Assembly (NCBI GenBank): GCA_030532905.1
Contig: JAUNKE010000019.1
Coordinates: 1 to 36,010 of the forward strand
Length of the DNA: 36,010 bases
Direction of reading: 5' to 3'
From: Peptostreptococcaceae bacterium
GTDB taxonomy: Bacteria > Bacillota > Clostridia > Peptostreptococcales > Filifactoraceae
Under the pieces are notes generated by a model. The model did no database searches and was not told the DNA's origin. It saw nothing but the letters and a program-made list of their open reading frames with translations. Positions 1-8,510 of the stretch are shown in pieces. Both the position numbers and the translations under genes were made by a program. Position 1 is the first letter of the stretch. Every line of letters begins with the position of its first letter.

Positions 1-1560
1 ATTCAAATCCAGATTGAAAATGTTTCAGACAAAAACAAAATCCAAAACAAAACTAAAAACAGACTTCAACAATTCGTTATTTTGCTATTAACAATGATAT
101 TGCTACTGACGGGATGCGGTGGAAGTTCGTCCGAAACGCTTTACGGAAAAGATATGCTGGATGAGGCAAAAGCTCGTGATGAACAAGTAATCGTGGATCT
201 AGTTGCAGAGCAAAAGAAAAAATATGAGCGACATTATCAAAATGGACTATATTTTGAAGATTTATCCGTTTATCAAAAAGAGCTGAACGAAAAGTTCATG
301 GAGCTTTGGACAAAAAAAGTTGAAGCGTATATTCTCACGAAAGCACCTATACTTAAAGAAATGACTTGGTTTTTTCATGGGAATGTGGAATATGTCAATG
401 CCGATGTCAAAGAATATGCTCAAGGCAAAAAAACAGCGGAGGAAATTATTACCAACCCAAATTCTATTATGAGTATGGAAGTTGTTTTTAGAGAAGTGAA
501 GGAACAAGGATATACAATTATTGCCTATGAAGGAAAGAATGCTGAGTATGGAGAAGAAGTAGTGCATTTGGAAGATTACCTTGAAAAATCTTTTGAAAGA
601 AATTATAAAAACAAAGGTGTTGATTTTTGCAACTTCCATGTAGTGGTATTGAATCAGTCGATCTTAGAAAATCATTCTATTGAAGAATTAAAACAAGTTA
701 AAGATATCGATTTATTGGCAAAACAAGAAGGATTAGAATTTAAATCCTCAAGAGAAGTTGGATTGGTGTTAAAACAAAAATATGGAATAGATTTTTTCTT
801 TGGCTACAGAGAGGTATCTCCTCTGAACTATCCGGAAGTTAAATTTCATTCATCTTACTCTTATCTTAGAGGGGAAATATCCGAAAGTGACGGCGATCAT
901 TTTTTAAGTAGTATGTACCAATATGTCGCCAATCAATATGTACGAAAAATTATTGATGAGGCGGGATTGAGTGAGCGCGTAGTATTTTTGGTTTCAACGG
1001 AGCCTTATGGTGGGGAATATGATTTAGACAATACAAATCGTCAAAGCTATAACTTTGGAAAAGGCTACGATGAAAGACATTTTATCAAAAAAGGATATAC
1101 GGGCTCGGTTGATGTCACTTTAATCTATTTGAAAACTGAAGGAGAAGAAATAAATTACAAAGCGCTTCAGGATGTTATTTTCAAAATCGATGAGCAAATC
1201 GGATTAGGACTTTATACGGACATCGCACCCGAAGCAAAGAAAGACGGAAGTCGAAAAACCGTATATGTTTACAGTTATGACATTGACGAATACGGAAGAA
1301 AAGTAGTTGTGGACTTGTTCAAGAAACATCCGTTGACGGAGTATGATCGAAACGAAGACCAAGAAGGATTCAGCGATGTGTTTTCTTTGGATCAGGTAAC
1401 GAGAGCAGAGACACCGGGCTTTCACTATTTGAATATATTTGGGAAACCCGTATTGGAAACGGGCAGCAGTTTATCGAGCAGCGACTTCTACCGATTTGAA
1501 GAAAATCCGAAAGAATATTTGAATGAAGAAAGCGGCTTGATTTTCAGATTACAAGAGTAG
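1..1560 (+). CDS. Putative lipoprotein of unknown function (5' end outside window)
   Basis: The reading frame is open from the first base of the window, so the true start is probably upstream. The first start-like codon inside is TTG at 82, but it would cut off the signal peptide's positive region. Read from base 1, a Lys/Asn/Gln/Arg-rich n-region is followed by a hydrophobic stretch and the lipobox LLTGC, with the lipidated Cys codon at 115-117. Export and anchoring on the outer face of the membrane are therefore well supported. The mature part is about 480 residues, hydrophilic and rich in Glu, Lys and Tyr, with no motif I recognise. A terminator follows directly, so it is the last gene of its transcript. 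Function is not assigned. Confidence 0.8.
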   Translation: MQIQIENVSDKNKIQNKTKNRLQQFVILLLTMILLLTGCGGSSSETLYGKDMLDEAKARDEQVIVDLVAEQKKKYERHYQNGLYFEDLSVYQKELNEKFMELWTKKVEAYILTKAPILKEMTWFFHGNVEYVNADVKEYAQGKKTAEEIITNPNSIMSMEVVFREVKEQGYTIIAYEGKNAEYGEEVVHLEDYLEKSFERNYKNKGVDFCNFHVVVLNQSILENHSIEELKQVKDIDLLAKQEGLEFKSSREVGLVLKQKYGIDFFFGYREVSPLNYPEVKFHSSYSYLRGEISESDGDHFLSSMYQYVANQYVRKIIDEAGLSERVVFLVSTEPYGGEYDLDNTNRQSYNFGKGYDERHFIKKGYTGSVDVTLIYLKTEGEEINYKALQDVIFKIDEQIGLGLYTDIAPEAKKDGSRKTVYVYSYDIDEYGRKVVVDLFKKHPLTEYDRNEDQEGFSDVFSLDQVTRAETPGFHYLNIFGKPVLETGSSLSSSDFYRFEENPKEYLNEESGLIFRLQE

Positions 1561-1579
1561 GAGTTTATTTTGAGAATAG

Positions 1580-1606
1580 GAAGAGTCAAGCGGCTCTTCT
1601 TTTTTT
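1580..1606 (+). terminator. Rho-independent terminator after the lipoprotein gene
   Basis: Stem GAAGAG (1580-1585) pairs with CTCTTC (1594-1599) across an 8-base loop, followed by a run of T from 1600. It lies about 20 bases after the stop codon. Confidence 0.75.
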
Positions 1607-1738
1607 GTAAAAAGCCTTGTTGAAAGCATCGGGACTGATTTTTCTTGCAAAAAATCAACAAAAATTTTACATATTTTGTTAAGCATTGTTTTTTACAGTG
1701 AGGATATTAAAAAAATTGAATGATTGCGATGTTTTTTG

Positions 1739-1767
1739 TGGAAATCGTTAAAGTTGCGTGTTATACT
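1739..1767 (+). promoter_or_regulatory. Candidate sigma-A promoter for the radC-mre-min-rodA operon
   Basis: TGGAAA (1739-1744), a 17-base spacer and TATACT (1762-1767), about 50 bases upstream of the radC start. The -35 matches consensus at 4 of 6 positions and the -10 at 5 of 6. No other gene lies between it and radC, so it is the likely operon promoter. Confidence 0.5.
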
Positions 1768-1819
1768 ATAAAATGGATGCGACTATGATTGAGTATGGAA
1801 TATGATTGAGGGGAATCTT

Positions 1820-2494
1820 ATGAAAATAAAAGAAATCTTTCTACAGGATCGTCCACGAGAAAAGCTGATGACTTACGGAGCGAGTTTGCTCGGCGAAGAG
1901 GAGTTGTTGGCGATTATTATCAATTCGGGAACGGCGAAATGTTCGGCGATTGATTTAGGGAAACAAATTATTGAAAAAGCAAATGGGATACGAGGGCTTG
2001 CGGATATTACGCTCGAGCAACTGATGAGTATAAAAGGAATCGGAGCGGGTAAGGCAACCAAAATTTATGCGGCGCTGGAGCTGAGCAAACGGATTTCAAA
2101 AACGAAGGCGGCAGAGCGTTATCGTGTCGATTCGCCTGAAACGGTGGCGGATATTTTTATGGAAGAGCTTCGCTATCAGAAAAAGGAAATCGTCAAATTG
2201 CTTTTGCTTGATACCAAAGGGGGTATCGTCGGTGATGTGCAGTTGTCGGAGGGGAGTTTGAATTCGTCAATCGTGCATCCGAGGGAAGTGTTTCGAGAGG
2301 CGGTGGTGCGATGTGCAAACACGCTGGTGTTGGTACATAATCATCCGTCGGGCGACCCGACGCCGAGCGAGCAGGATATTTTACTTACGAGAAGAATCGT
2401 TGATGCGGGCAAAATAATGGGAATAGAGCTGGTAGACCATATCATTATAGGAGATGGAACATATTCAAGTATCAAAAAGCTTGGATATATTTAA
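1820..2494 (+). CDS. radC: RadC/JAB-domain (MPN+) protein
   Basis: RadC-family protein of about 224 residues. The N-terminal part contains a helix-hairpin-helix-like segment around residues 55-75 (LMSIKGIGAGKATKI). The C-terminal JAB/MPN metal-binding motif HNHPSGDPTPSEQD has the expected His173, His175 and Asp186. I chose ATG 1820 because GAGGGG (1808-1813) sits 6 bases ahead; an earlier in-frame ATG at 1802 lacks this spacing. The old role in DNA repair is not supported for the family, and the molecular function is unclear. In Clostridia radC commonly stands at the head of the mreBCD locus, as here, but the next gene is mreC rather than mreB. Confidence 0.93.
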   Translation: MKIKEIFLQDRPREKLMTYGASLLGEEELLAIIINSGTAKCSAIDLGKQIIEKANGIRGLADITLEQLMSIKGIGAGKATKIYAALELSKRISKTKAAERYRVDSPETVADIFMEELRYQKKEIVKLLLLDTKGGIVGDVQLSEGSLNSSIVHPREVFREAVVRCANTLVLVHNHPSGDPTPSEQDILLTRRIVDAGKIMGIELVDHIIIGDGTYSSIKKLGYI

Positions 2495-2498
2495 TGAG

Positions 2499-3335
2499 AT
2501 GAAAAATAGAAATTTAAAATCAAAGAGGGTGCTGGGCATATTGCTTGGAGTAGTTGCCGTCATCTTTGTCTTTAATGAGGTTTTCGGAAATTCGATTTTG
2601 CGAATGGCGCTGAGTCCGATTCTTGAAAAAGTTTCCAAAACGACGGATACCGCAATCAATTTTGTGGACGAGAAATATATTCATGACGAAAAAGACATCA
2701 AGATTCGTGAGCTCGAGTCGGAAAATGCGAAGTTGCGTAAGCAGTTGATAGACAATGTGATTTCGGAAAAGGAATTGAGTGAGCTCAATGATTTGAAAAA
2801 AATGCTCAATCATAAGGAAGAGCAAATTTATGATAAACATATCGCTGCCGATTTGATTGCAAAGGACGGCAATGATTTTTACACGACTTTTTTGATTTCG
2901 GCGGGCTCAAACGACGGGGTCAAGAAAGGCAATTTGGTGCTCAGCGGCAATGGGCTGGCGGGCATTGTTCAGGATGCGCAAAAGGATTACAGCAAGGTGT
3001 TGTCGATTTTGGATTCGCAGGTTTCCATCAGTTTCAAAGCGGTGCGCGGCGATACCATCAACGGAATTGCGAGTCAGAATATCAACTCCGATGTGTTTGA
3101 CGATATGCCGCAGGATATGCTCAAGGGCTATGTTTTTGAAAATCAGGATGTGCTCGTCGGGGATATTTTGATTACATCGGGCATGGGAATTTATCCGTCG
3201 GGCATTGAGATTGGCGAAGTGTATCAGGTGATTGAGGATCAATCCAACTTACTCAAATATATCGTGATAAAACCTTATACCGACTATAATGATTTGAACA
3301 AACTTTTGGTAGTGAATACAAGGACTTTGGATTAG
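2499..3335 (+). CDS. mreC: Rod shape-determining protein MreC
   Basis: About 278 residues: a short basic N-terminus, one membrane helix (about residues 10-30), a coiled coil (about 48-100, rich in Glu, Leu and Lys), then the beta-rich periplasmic-type MreC domain. Family knowledge: MreC is a bitopic scaffold that joins MreD, PBP2 and RodA in the elongation machinery. ATG 2499 gives the usual short cytoplasmic tail. An in-frame ATG at 2454 would overlap radC by 41 bases and has its purine-rich stretch too close to act as a ribosome site. Only 4 bases separate it from radC, so the two are co-transcribed and there is no room for mreB. Confidence 0.93.
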   Translation: MKNRNLKSKRVLGILLGVVAVIFVFNEVFGNSILRMALSPILEKVSKTTDTAINFVDEKYIHDEKDIKIRELESENAKLRKQLIDNVISEKELSELNDLKKMLNHKEEQIYDKHIAADLIAKDGNDFYTTFLISAGSNDGVKKGNLVLSGNGLAGIVQDAQKDYSKVLSILDSQVSISFKAVRGDTINGIASQNINSDVFDDMPQDMLKGYVFENQDVLVGDILITSGMGIYPSGIEIGEVYQVIEDQSNLLKYIVIKPYTDYNDLNKLLVVNTRTLD

Positions 3336-3336
3336 T

Positions 3337-3828
3337 ATGAAGCGAATTGTTTTAACCTTAATCGGCTTGTCGGTCATTATTTTCGAATTGACGCTGAGCA
3401 ATAAATTTCAAATTCTCGGCACTAATTTGAATCTGTTGTTCGTATATGCAATCGCATTGGCGCTCAATGTGGATACAAAGACCGATTACACCTGTATCGT
3501 CATTTTGGGCTTCGTCTATGATTTGCTCATCAGCAGATATTTCGGTGTCAATTTGGTAATTTTGTTGGCGTTGACGGCTTTGGCAAGAGTGTTGATTGAT
3601 AAATTGTATGAGGAGAAACTGTGGAGCGTGGTTGTCATTTTGATAATCAGCTCGGCGATTTTTTTCACCTATCAATTTTTAATCAATCAGATTCTGTTTG
3701 TGCCGCAAGAGATTGCCGTTTTTCCACAACTGTTATGGAGAAATGTTTTGACCAATACGGTGGCGGGCATTTTGCTCAACGCGGTGCTTAGACCGATTTC
3801 CAAACATATCATGAAAAACTGGTGGTAG
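3337..3828 (+). CDS. mreD: Rod shape-determining membrane protein MreD
   Basis: A 163-residue, strongly hydrophobic protein with about five predicted membrane helices, the size and profile of MreD. Sequence identity in this family is low, so the call rests mainly on position: it starts one base after the mreC stop and ends one base before the PBP2 start. MreD is the polytopic partner of MreC in the elongasome. The very tight spacing suggests translational coupling. Confidence 0.9.
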   Translation: MKRIVLTLIGLSVIIFELTLSNKFQILGTNLNLLFVYAIALALNVDTKTDYTCIVILGFVYDLLISRYFGVNLVILLALTALARVLIDKLYEEKLWSVVVILIISSAIFFTYQFLINQILFVPQEIAVFPQLLWRNVLTNTVAGILLNAVLRPISKHIMKNWW

Positions 3829-3829
3829 A

Positions 3830-6661
3830 ATGAATAGAATAAAAGAGCAGAACGAGAGCCGCGTTGAGATTCGCAGCAAAATTATGTATGCGGTGATGTG
3901 CATCTTCTTCGTGATGATGATGCTCAAGGCGGTTCATGTTTCGATTATAAAGGGAAATATCTATGCGGATATTGCCAAGAATACGGTGTATCGTAAAATT
4001 ATCATCGATGCGCCTCGCGGAGAGATTCGAGACCGTCACGGTACTTTGTTGGCGGGCAACCGAGAGGCTTTTTCGGTTGAAATTTATCCGGGCAATATGC
4101 AGTCGCAGGATTTGAACCGAGTGATTTCTTCGACGATTGATATTTTGAAGAAAAATAAAGAAGAAATTATTGACGAATTTCCAATCGTCATCGAGAACGG
4201 ACAATATGAATTTACCTATGACCAAAATGTCGCGAAATGGAAAAAATCCAATGAGATTCCTTTGGATTTCACGGCGGAGCAGACTTTTGATTATATTGTA
4301 GAAATTCTGGCGAGAGACGGCGCGATTTCGGTCGAGCCGGGCGAGGATAAGAACAGCATTCAGTCGAAGATTATCGATGCGGGATATTATCCGCCGATTT
4401 CCGTAAAGCATAATGAGTTTACCGAAATCGTCAAAAAGCGCGAGTTTATCGATAAATATCTCTATCGCTTCAAGGAAGATTTCGGCGGCGATAAGGAAAA
4501 GATGTATCAGGCATCCGCAAAGGATGTGTTCGGCTACATGCGTAAATATTATGATATCGACGAGTCGATGAATGATTCGGATGCGAGACGGATACTCAAT
4601 ATTCGAACATCCATCAGCCAAAAAGGATATTATCAATACGAGCCGACCTTGATAGCCAAGGATATCAAAAAAGATACCGTAGCCAAGATTGAGGAAAACT
4701 CCATCAATCTTCGCGGTGTGGGTATCGTGGCAAGCTCGGTGCGCTACTATCCGATGAATAATCATGCGTCTCATATTTTGGGACAGCTCGGAAAAATTTC
4801 TTCGCAGGCGGAAATCGATAAATATGTCAAAGAGCAGAATTATTTGCTCAGCGACATCATCGGGAAGACCGGCGTGGAGAAAAGTTTTGAAAAAGAGCTC
4901 AACGGGAAGAAGGGCTTTACCCAAGTGCGCGTGGATGTCGGCGGTCGTTTGATTGAAACGCTCGGTCGGGAAGATTCCAAAGCGGGCGATACGCTCTATC
5001 TTACGATTGATTCGAAATTGCAGAAAGTGGCGGAAGACTCGCTCAAAAAGACGCTCACGACGATTCAAAACGGCGGATATTATGACTCGGTTTGGGGAAA
5101 TATGCGTATGCGTGACAATCGTCGCGTTTACAGCAAGGCGCAATCGGGCGCGGTGGTCGTGATGGATGTGAAGACGGGCGATATTTTGGCGATGGCGAGC
5201 TATCCGGATTTTAATCCGAATCTTTTTGTGCAGGGAATCAGCAGCAAGGATTTTGCGAGCTTGACGCCGGCAAATCTCAATGACCAGCTTGCACCGAAGC
5301 CTTTGTATAATATTGCGACGATGACGACGGTCGCACCGGGTTCGACTTTCAAAATGATTACCGGTTTGACGGGAATCGAGCTTGGGCTGAGTCCTCATCA
5401 TGCGATTTATGACAAAGGTTATATCGAGATGGGCGGCAAGTATTTCGGATGTTGGTTATGGAATCAACAACGCGGCAGTCACGGGCCGGAAAATCTGATG
5501 GATGCGCTTCGGGACTCCTGCAACTTTTATTTTTATTCGGTGGCGACCGGCTATGATTATGCCGCTGAAAAAAATCTTCCAATCAATATCAAAGCACAGG
5601 ATATTTTGGATTACTCCGAGCGTTTCGGGCTGAACGAAAAATCCGGTGTCGAGATTGAGGAAATTGCGGGAGAAGTACCGAGCATTGAAGAAAAAATACA
5701 ATCCAAAAAGCGTGAGCTCAAATCGGTTCTTTTACGATTGATGAAAAACTATTTTGAAGGCATCACGCCGGAATCCGATAAATACGAAGAAAAAGTGGAC
5801 ACCATCATCAGTTGGATGGAGGAGAATCCGAGTCGCTCGGAAATTGTGACTCGACTGGAGAATCTCGGTGTCAAAAGCGAATATGTCAACAAGGTGACGG
5901 ATTTGGTAAAGTATTCGTATTTCAATTTGGCAAAATGGCAAACGGGAGACAGTTTCAACATGTCGATCGGGCAGGGTTATCACAAATATTCTCCGATTCA
6001 GATGGCGCGCTATGTTTCGGCGATTGCCAATGACGGTTATCTCAACAAGGCGAATATCGTGAGCAGTATTGAATCGGCGGACAAATTGACGAGCAAATCC
6101 GTCGAAAAGGTTTCAAAAAAGATTGAGCTTCGAAATCATGCGAATCTTACCTTCATTCGTCAAGGGATGGAGGATGTAACTGATGAAGGTTCGGCGAGCA
6201 ACTATTTCAAAAGTTTCCCGATAAAAGTCGCTTCCAAAACGGGAACGGCGCAAAAAACGGGTAGAATTCCTGTTGCTGATGAGGAGGCATATCTGTTACA
6301 ATATATGGGGAACTACGGTGTGGATAAAGAGGAAGTGATTGCGCTGACCGACAAATTGGAAAAGGAAGACAAGAACCGACTCAAAAGACATATCTACATG
6401 CAACGGGCAATTTTGGAACTCAATCCCAATATGACGCCGGAGCGTATTCATCAGTACAAGGATGAATATGATCCGTTCGCCTGGTTCGTGTCATACGCGC
6501 CGGCGGAAAAACCGGAAATCGCGGTCGTGACTTTGCTGTTCCAAGGAGGGCATGGCGGATTCGGCTCGGCGATTGCCAGAGATGTTTATGCGGAATATTT
6601 TAATTTAGAGGGGAAAGAGGCAACGGATAATAACTTCACTTTCAATGATTATATTGGGTAG
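3830..6661 (+). CDS. mrdA: Penicillin-binding protein 2 (elongasome transpeptidase), long form
   Basis: A 943-residue class B penicillin-binding protein. One N-terminal membrane helix (about residues 18-39) is followed by the pedestal/dimerisation domain and the transpeptidase domain. The three catalytic motifs are visible: STFK with nucleophile Ser505, SCN at 563-565, and KTG starting at Lys803. It cross-links peptidoglycan during lateral growth with RodA as glycosyltransferase partner. It is much longer than E. coli PBP2 (633). Extra length lies in the pedestal, between SCN and KTG (about 240 residues, with a charged helical stretch around 620-690), and between KTG and the WFVSYAP segment (about 80 residues). 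It sits between mreD and minC. Confidence 0.93.
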   Translation: MNRIKEQNESRVEIRSKIMYAVMCIFFVMMMLKAVHVSIIKGNIYADIAKNTVYRKIIIDAPRGEIRDRHGTLLAGNREAFSVEIYPGNMQSQDLNRVISSTIDILKKNKEEIIDEFPIVIENGQYEFTYDQNVAKWKKSNEIPLDFTAEQTFDYIVEILARDGAISVEPGEDKNSIQSKIIDAGYYPPISVKHNEFTEIVKKREFIDKYLYRFKEDFGGDKEKMYQASAKDVFGYMRKYYDIDESMNDSDARRILNIRTSISQKGYYQYEPTLIAKDIKKDTVAKIEENSINLRGVGIVASSVRYYPMNNHASHILGQLGKISSQAEIDKYVKEQNYLLSDIIGKTGVEKSFEKELNGKKGFTQVRVDVGGRLIETLGREDSKAGDTLYLTIDSKLQKVAEDSLKKTLTTIQNGGYYDSVWGNMRMRDNRRVYSKAQSGAVVVMDVKTGDILAMASYPDFNPNLFVQGISSKDFASLTPANLNDQLAPKPLYNIATMTTVAPGSTFKMITGLTGIELGLSPHHAIYDKGYIEMGGKYFGCWLWNQQRGSHGPENLMDALRDSCNFYFYSVATGYDYAAEKNLPINIKAQDILDYSERFGLNEKSGVEIEEIAGEVPSIEEKIQSKKRELKSVLLRLMKNYFEGITPESDKYEEKVDTIISWMEENPSRSEIVTRLENLGVKSEYVNKVTDLVKYSYFNLAKWQTGDSFNMSIGQGYHKYSPIQMARYVSAIANDGYLNKANIVSSIESADKLTSKSVEKVSKKIELRNHANLTFIRQGMEDVTDEGSASNYFKSFPIKVASKTGTAQKTGRIPVADEEAYLLQYMGNYGVDKEEVIALTDKLEKEDKNRLKRHIYMQRAILELNPNMTPERIHQYKDEYDPFAWFVSYAPAEKPEIAVVTLLFQGGHGGFGSAIARDVYAEYFNLEGKEATDNNFTFNDYIG

Positions 6662-6671
6662 GAAGGAAAAT

Positions 6672-7415
6672 ATGGGAATAGAAATCAAGGGTCAAAAAGA
6701 CGGGTTTTACATTGTGATCGATGAGGGTTTGCCTTTTATCGAAGCAAGAGAAAAACTGATACAAAAATTTGAGGAGTCGGGGACATTTTTCAAAGGAGCG
6801 AAATTTTTCAGATTGGACGCTCCGGGACTCAAAAAAGCGGATATCCACTATTTGATGGAATTGATAAAAGAAAGCTACAATGTGACTTTTGTGGACGAGG
6901 ATGCGGATGAAAACAAAAAGATTGTCAAAATCAGTCGTCAAACCAAAGTTCAAAGTCCGGAGGAAGATGTGTCTTCTTCGGTGCAAAAGCTCAAAGAAAA
7001 ATTATCTTCCTTTGACGAAACCATCGGCAAGATACTCAAAATTACAGCGACGGAGGAAAAGGTCGCTACAACGAAAAAAGATGAGACGGACAGAAATTTG
7101 AAAACGAAATTTGTGTTTGAGAATATGCGCTCGGGCGCGGAGCTGGAATATGACGGCAATGTCATTATATTCGGGGATGTGAATCCGGGTGCGAAAATCA
7201 TTGCCAAAGGAAATATCATCGTCATGGGAAGCTTTCGCGGAATGGCTTATGCGGGCAAGAAAAACGACCAGAATTGTTTTATCGCCGCGCTCAAGCTGCT
7301 CCCTTTGCAAATACGAATTCATGATGTGTTTGCAGTACCGCCGCAGGATGCGAAAATTATTGAAAATGCAATGGTAACCGTAAAAAATGGAGAAATAGAA
7401 ATTGAACAATTCTAA
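6672..7415 (+). CDS. minC: Septum site-determining protein MinC
   Basis: A 247-residue MinC. The C-terminal half carries the characteristic right-handed beta-helix signature, including GDVNPGAKIIAKGNII and MGSFRGMAYAG. The N-terminal domain is more divergent, with a linker rich in Lys and Ser. MinC blocks FtsZ ring assembly away from mid-cell and is recruited by MinD. ATG 6672 follows GGAAGGAAAA (6661-6670) and is preferred over the in-frame ATG at 6645, which lies inside the PBP2 gene. Confidence 0.93.
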   Translation: MGIEIKGQKDGFYIVIDEGLPFIEAREKLIQKFEESGTFFKGAKFFRLDAPGLKKADIHYLMELIKESYNVTFVDEDADENKKIVKISRQTKVQSPEEDVSSSVQKLKEKLSSFDETIGKILKITATEEKVATTKKDETDRNLKTKFVFENMRSGAELEYDGNVIIFGDVNPGAKIIAKGNIIVMGSFRGMAYAGKKNDQNCFIAALKLLPLQIRIHDVFAVPPQDAKIIENAMVTVKNGEIEIEQF

Positions 7416-7427
7416 TTAGGAGGATGT

Positions 7428-8222
7428 ATGGGACAAGTAATTGTTGTAACTTCAGGAAAAGGTGGAGTCGGTAAAACGACATCGACAGCGAATATCGGAT
7501 GGGCATTATCGAATCATGGAAAAAAAGTCGTAGTAATCGACGGGGATATCGGACTTAGAAATCTGGATGTCGTTATGGGACTTGAAAATCGAATCGTGTT
7601 TGACCTCGTGGATATTGTGGAAGGCAAGGCGAAGGCGAAACAGGCGATGATAAAAGATAAGCGATTTGAAGGTCTGTACTTGATTCCGGCAGCACAAACT
7701 CGCGATAAGGATGCGGTTACACCGGAGCAGATGAAGGAATTGGTTACGACACTCAAAGAAGAATTCGACTATGTGCTCGTGGATTGTCCGGCGGGAATCG
7801 AAAACGGATTTAAGAGTGCGATTGCCGGAGCGGATCGTGCGATTGTCGTTACCACACCGGAAGTTTCGGCAGTTCGTGATGCGGACAGAATCATCGGTTT
7901 GCTCGAAGCGAGCTTGGTTGAGGATATCAAGCTGATTGTCAATCGAATCAAAATCAATATGGTGAAAAGCGGTGATATGCTCGACATCGACGATATTCTT
8001 GAAATCCTCGGCGTCAAACTCATCGGCTCGATTCCGGATGATGAGAGCATCGTTATCTCGACCAACAAAGGTGAGCCGGTCATCAACTATGAGCATTCAA
8101 TCGCCTGCAAGGCATATACCAATATCGCTCGCAGAATCTCCGGAGAGGATGTTGATTTTATCGATTTGGATGTGCAGGATGGATTTTTTAGACGGTTACA
8201 AAAACTTTTTACAGGAAAATAG
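7428..8222 (+). CDS. minD: Septum site-determining ATPase MinD
   Basis: A 264-residue ParA/MinD-type ATPase with the deviant Walker A motif GKGGVGKT at residues 10-17 and the switch-like IDGDIGLRNLD segment near 40-50. The C-terminus GFFRRLQKLFTGK has the basic/hydrophobic pattern of the MinD membrane-targeting amphipathic helix. MinD binds the membrane when loaded with ATP, recruits MinC and is released by MinE. AGGAGG lies just upstream. The gene follows minC by 12 bases. Confidence 0.97.
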   Translation: MGQVIVVTSGKGGVGKTTSTANIGWALSNHGKKVVVIDGDIGLRNLDVVMGLENRIVFDLVDIVEGKAKAKQAMIKDKRFEGLYLIPAAQTRDKDAVTPEQMKELVTTLKEEFDYVLVDCPAGIENGFKSAIAGADRAIVVTTPEVSAVRDADRIIGLLEASLVEDIKLIVNRIKINMVKSGDMLDIDDILEILGVKLIGSIPDDESIVISTNKGEPVINYEHSIACKAYTNIARRISGEDVDFIDLDVQDGFFRRLQKLFTGK

Positions 8223-8240
8223 GCGATAAGGGAGATAGTA

Positions 8241-8510
8241 ATGAACATTTTTAGTTTTTTAACGGGAAAGCAAAAATCGAAAGATGTAGCGAAAAATCGT
8301 CTGAAGGTCGTTCTTGTTCAGGACAAAGGTGGCTTGTCGGATGAGATGCTGGCAAAACTTCAAGGAGAAATTATGGAAGTTATCAGCCGATACATTGAGA
8401 TTGATGATACATCGATGGATGTCGGGGTCAAGAAAATAGAGACGGATGAAGGGGAACTTGTTAACGCATTAGTTGCAAATATACCGATAAAAATGATAAA
8501 GAGACAATAA
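8241..8510 (+). CDS. minE: Cell division topological specificity factor MinE
   Basis: An 89-residue MinE of typical length. The N-terminal MNIFSFL is the amphipathic membrane-binding segment, followed by an anti-MinCD region with KNRLKVVLVQD, and a C-terminal topological specificity domain ending in a beta strand. MinE stimulates the MinD ATPase to drive oscillation. Its presence implies an oscillating Min system rather than a DivIVA-tethered one. GGGAGA precedes the start, and the stop shares one base with the rodA start. Confidence 0.93.
   Translation: MNIFSFLTGKQKSKDVAKNRLKVVLVQDKGGLSDEMLAKLQGEIMEVISRYIEIDDTSMDVGVKKIETDEGELVNALVANIPIKMIKRQ

Noticed and set aside
1636..1657. TGATTTTT/AAAAATCA hairpin as a second terminator or RNA element
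   Set aside because: A chance pairing of A and T runs is as likely; stem has little GC and no function is needed there.
3809..5401. 530-residue open frame on the minus strand, opposite PBP2
   Set aside because: It lies wholly inside a well-supported gene, has a composition heavy in Arg, His and Ile with no domain or ribosome site, and is explained by the codon bias of the sense strand.
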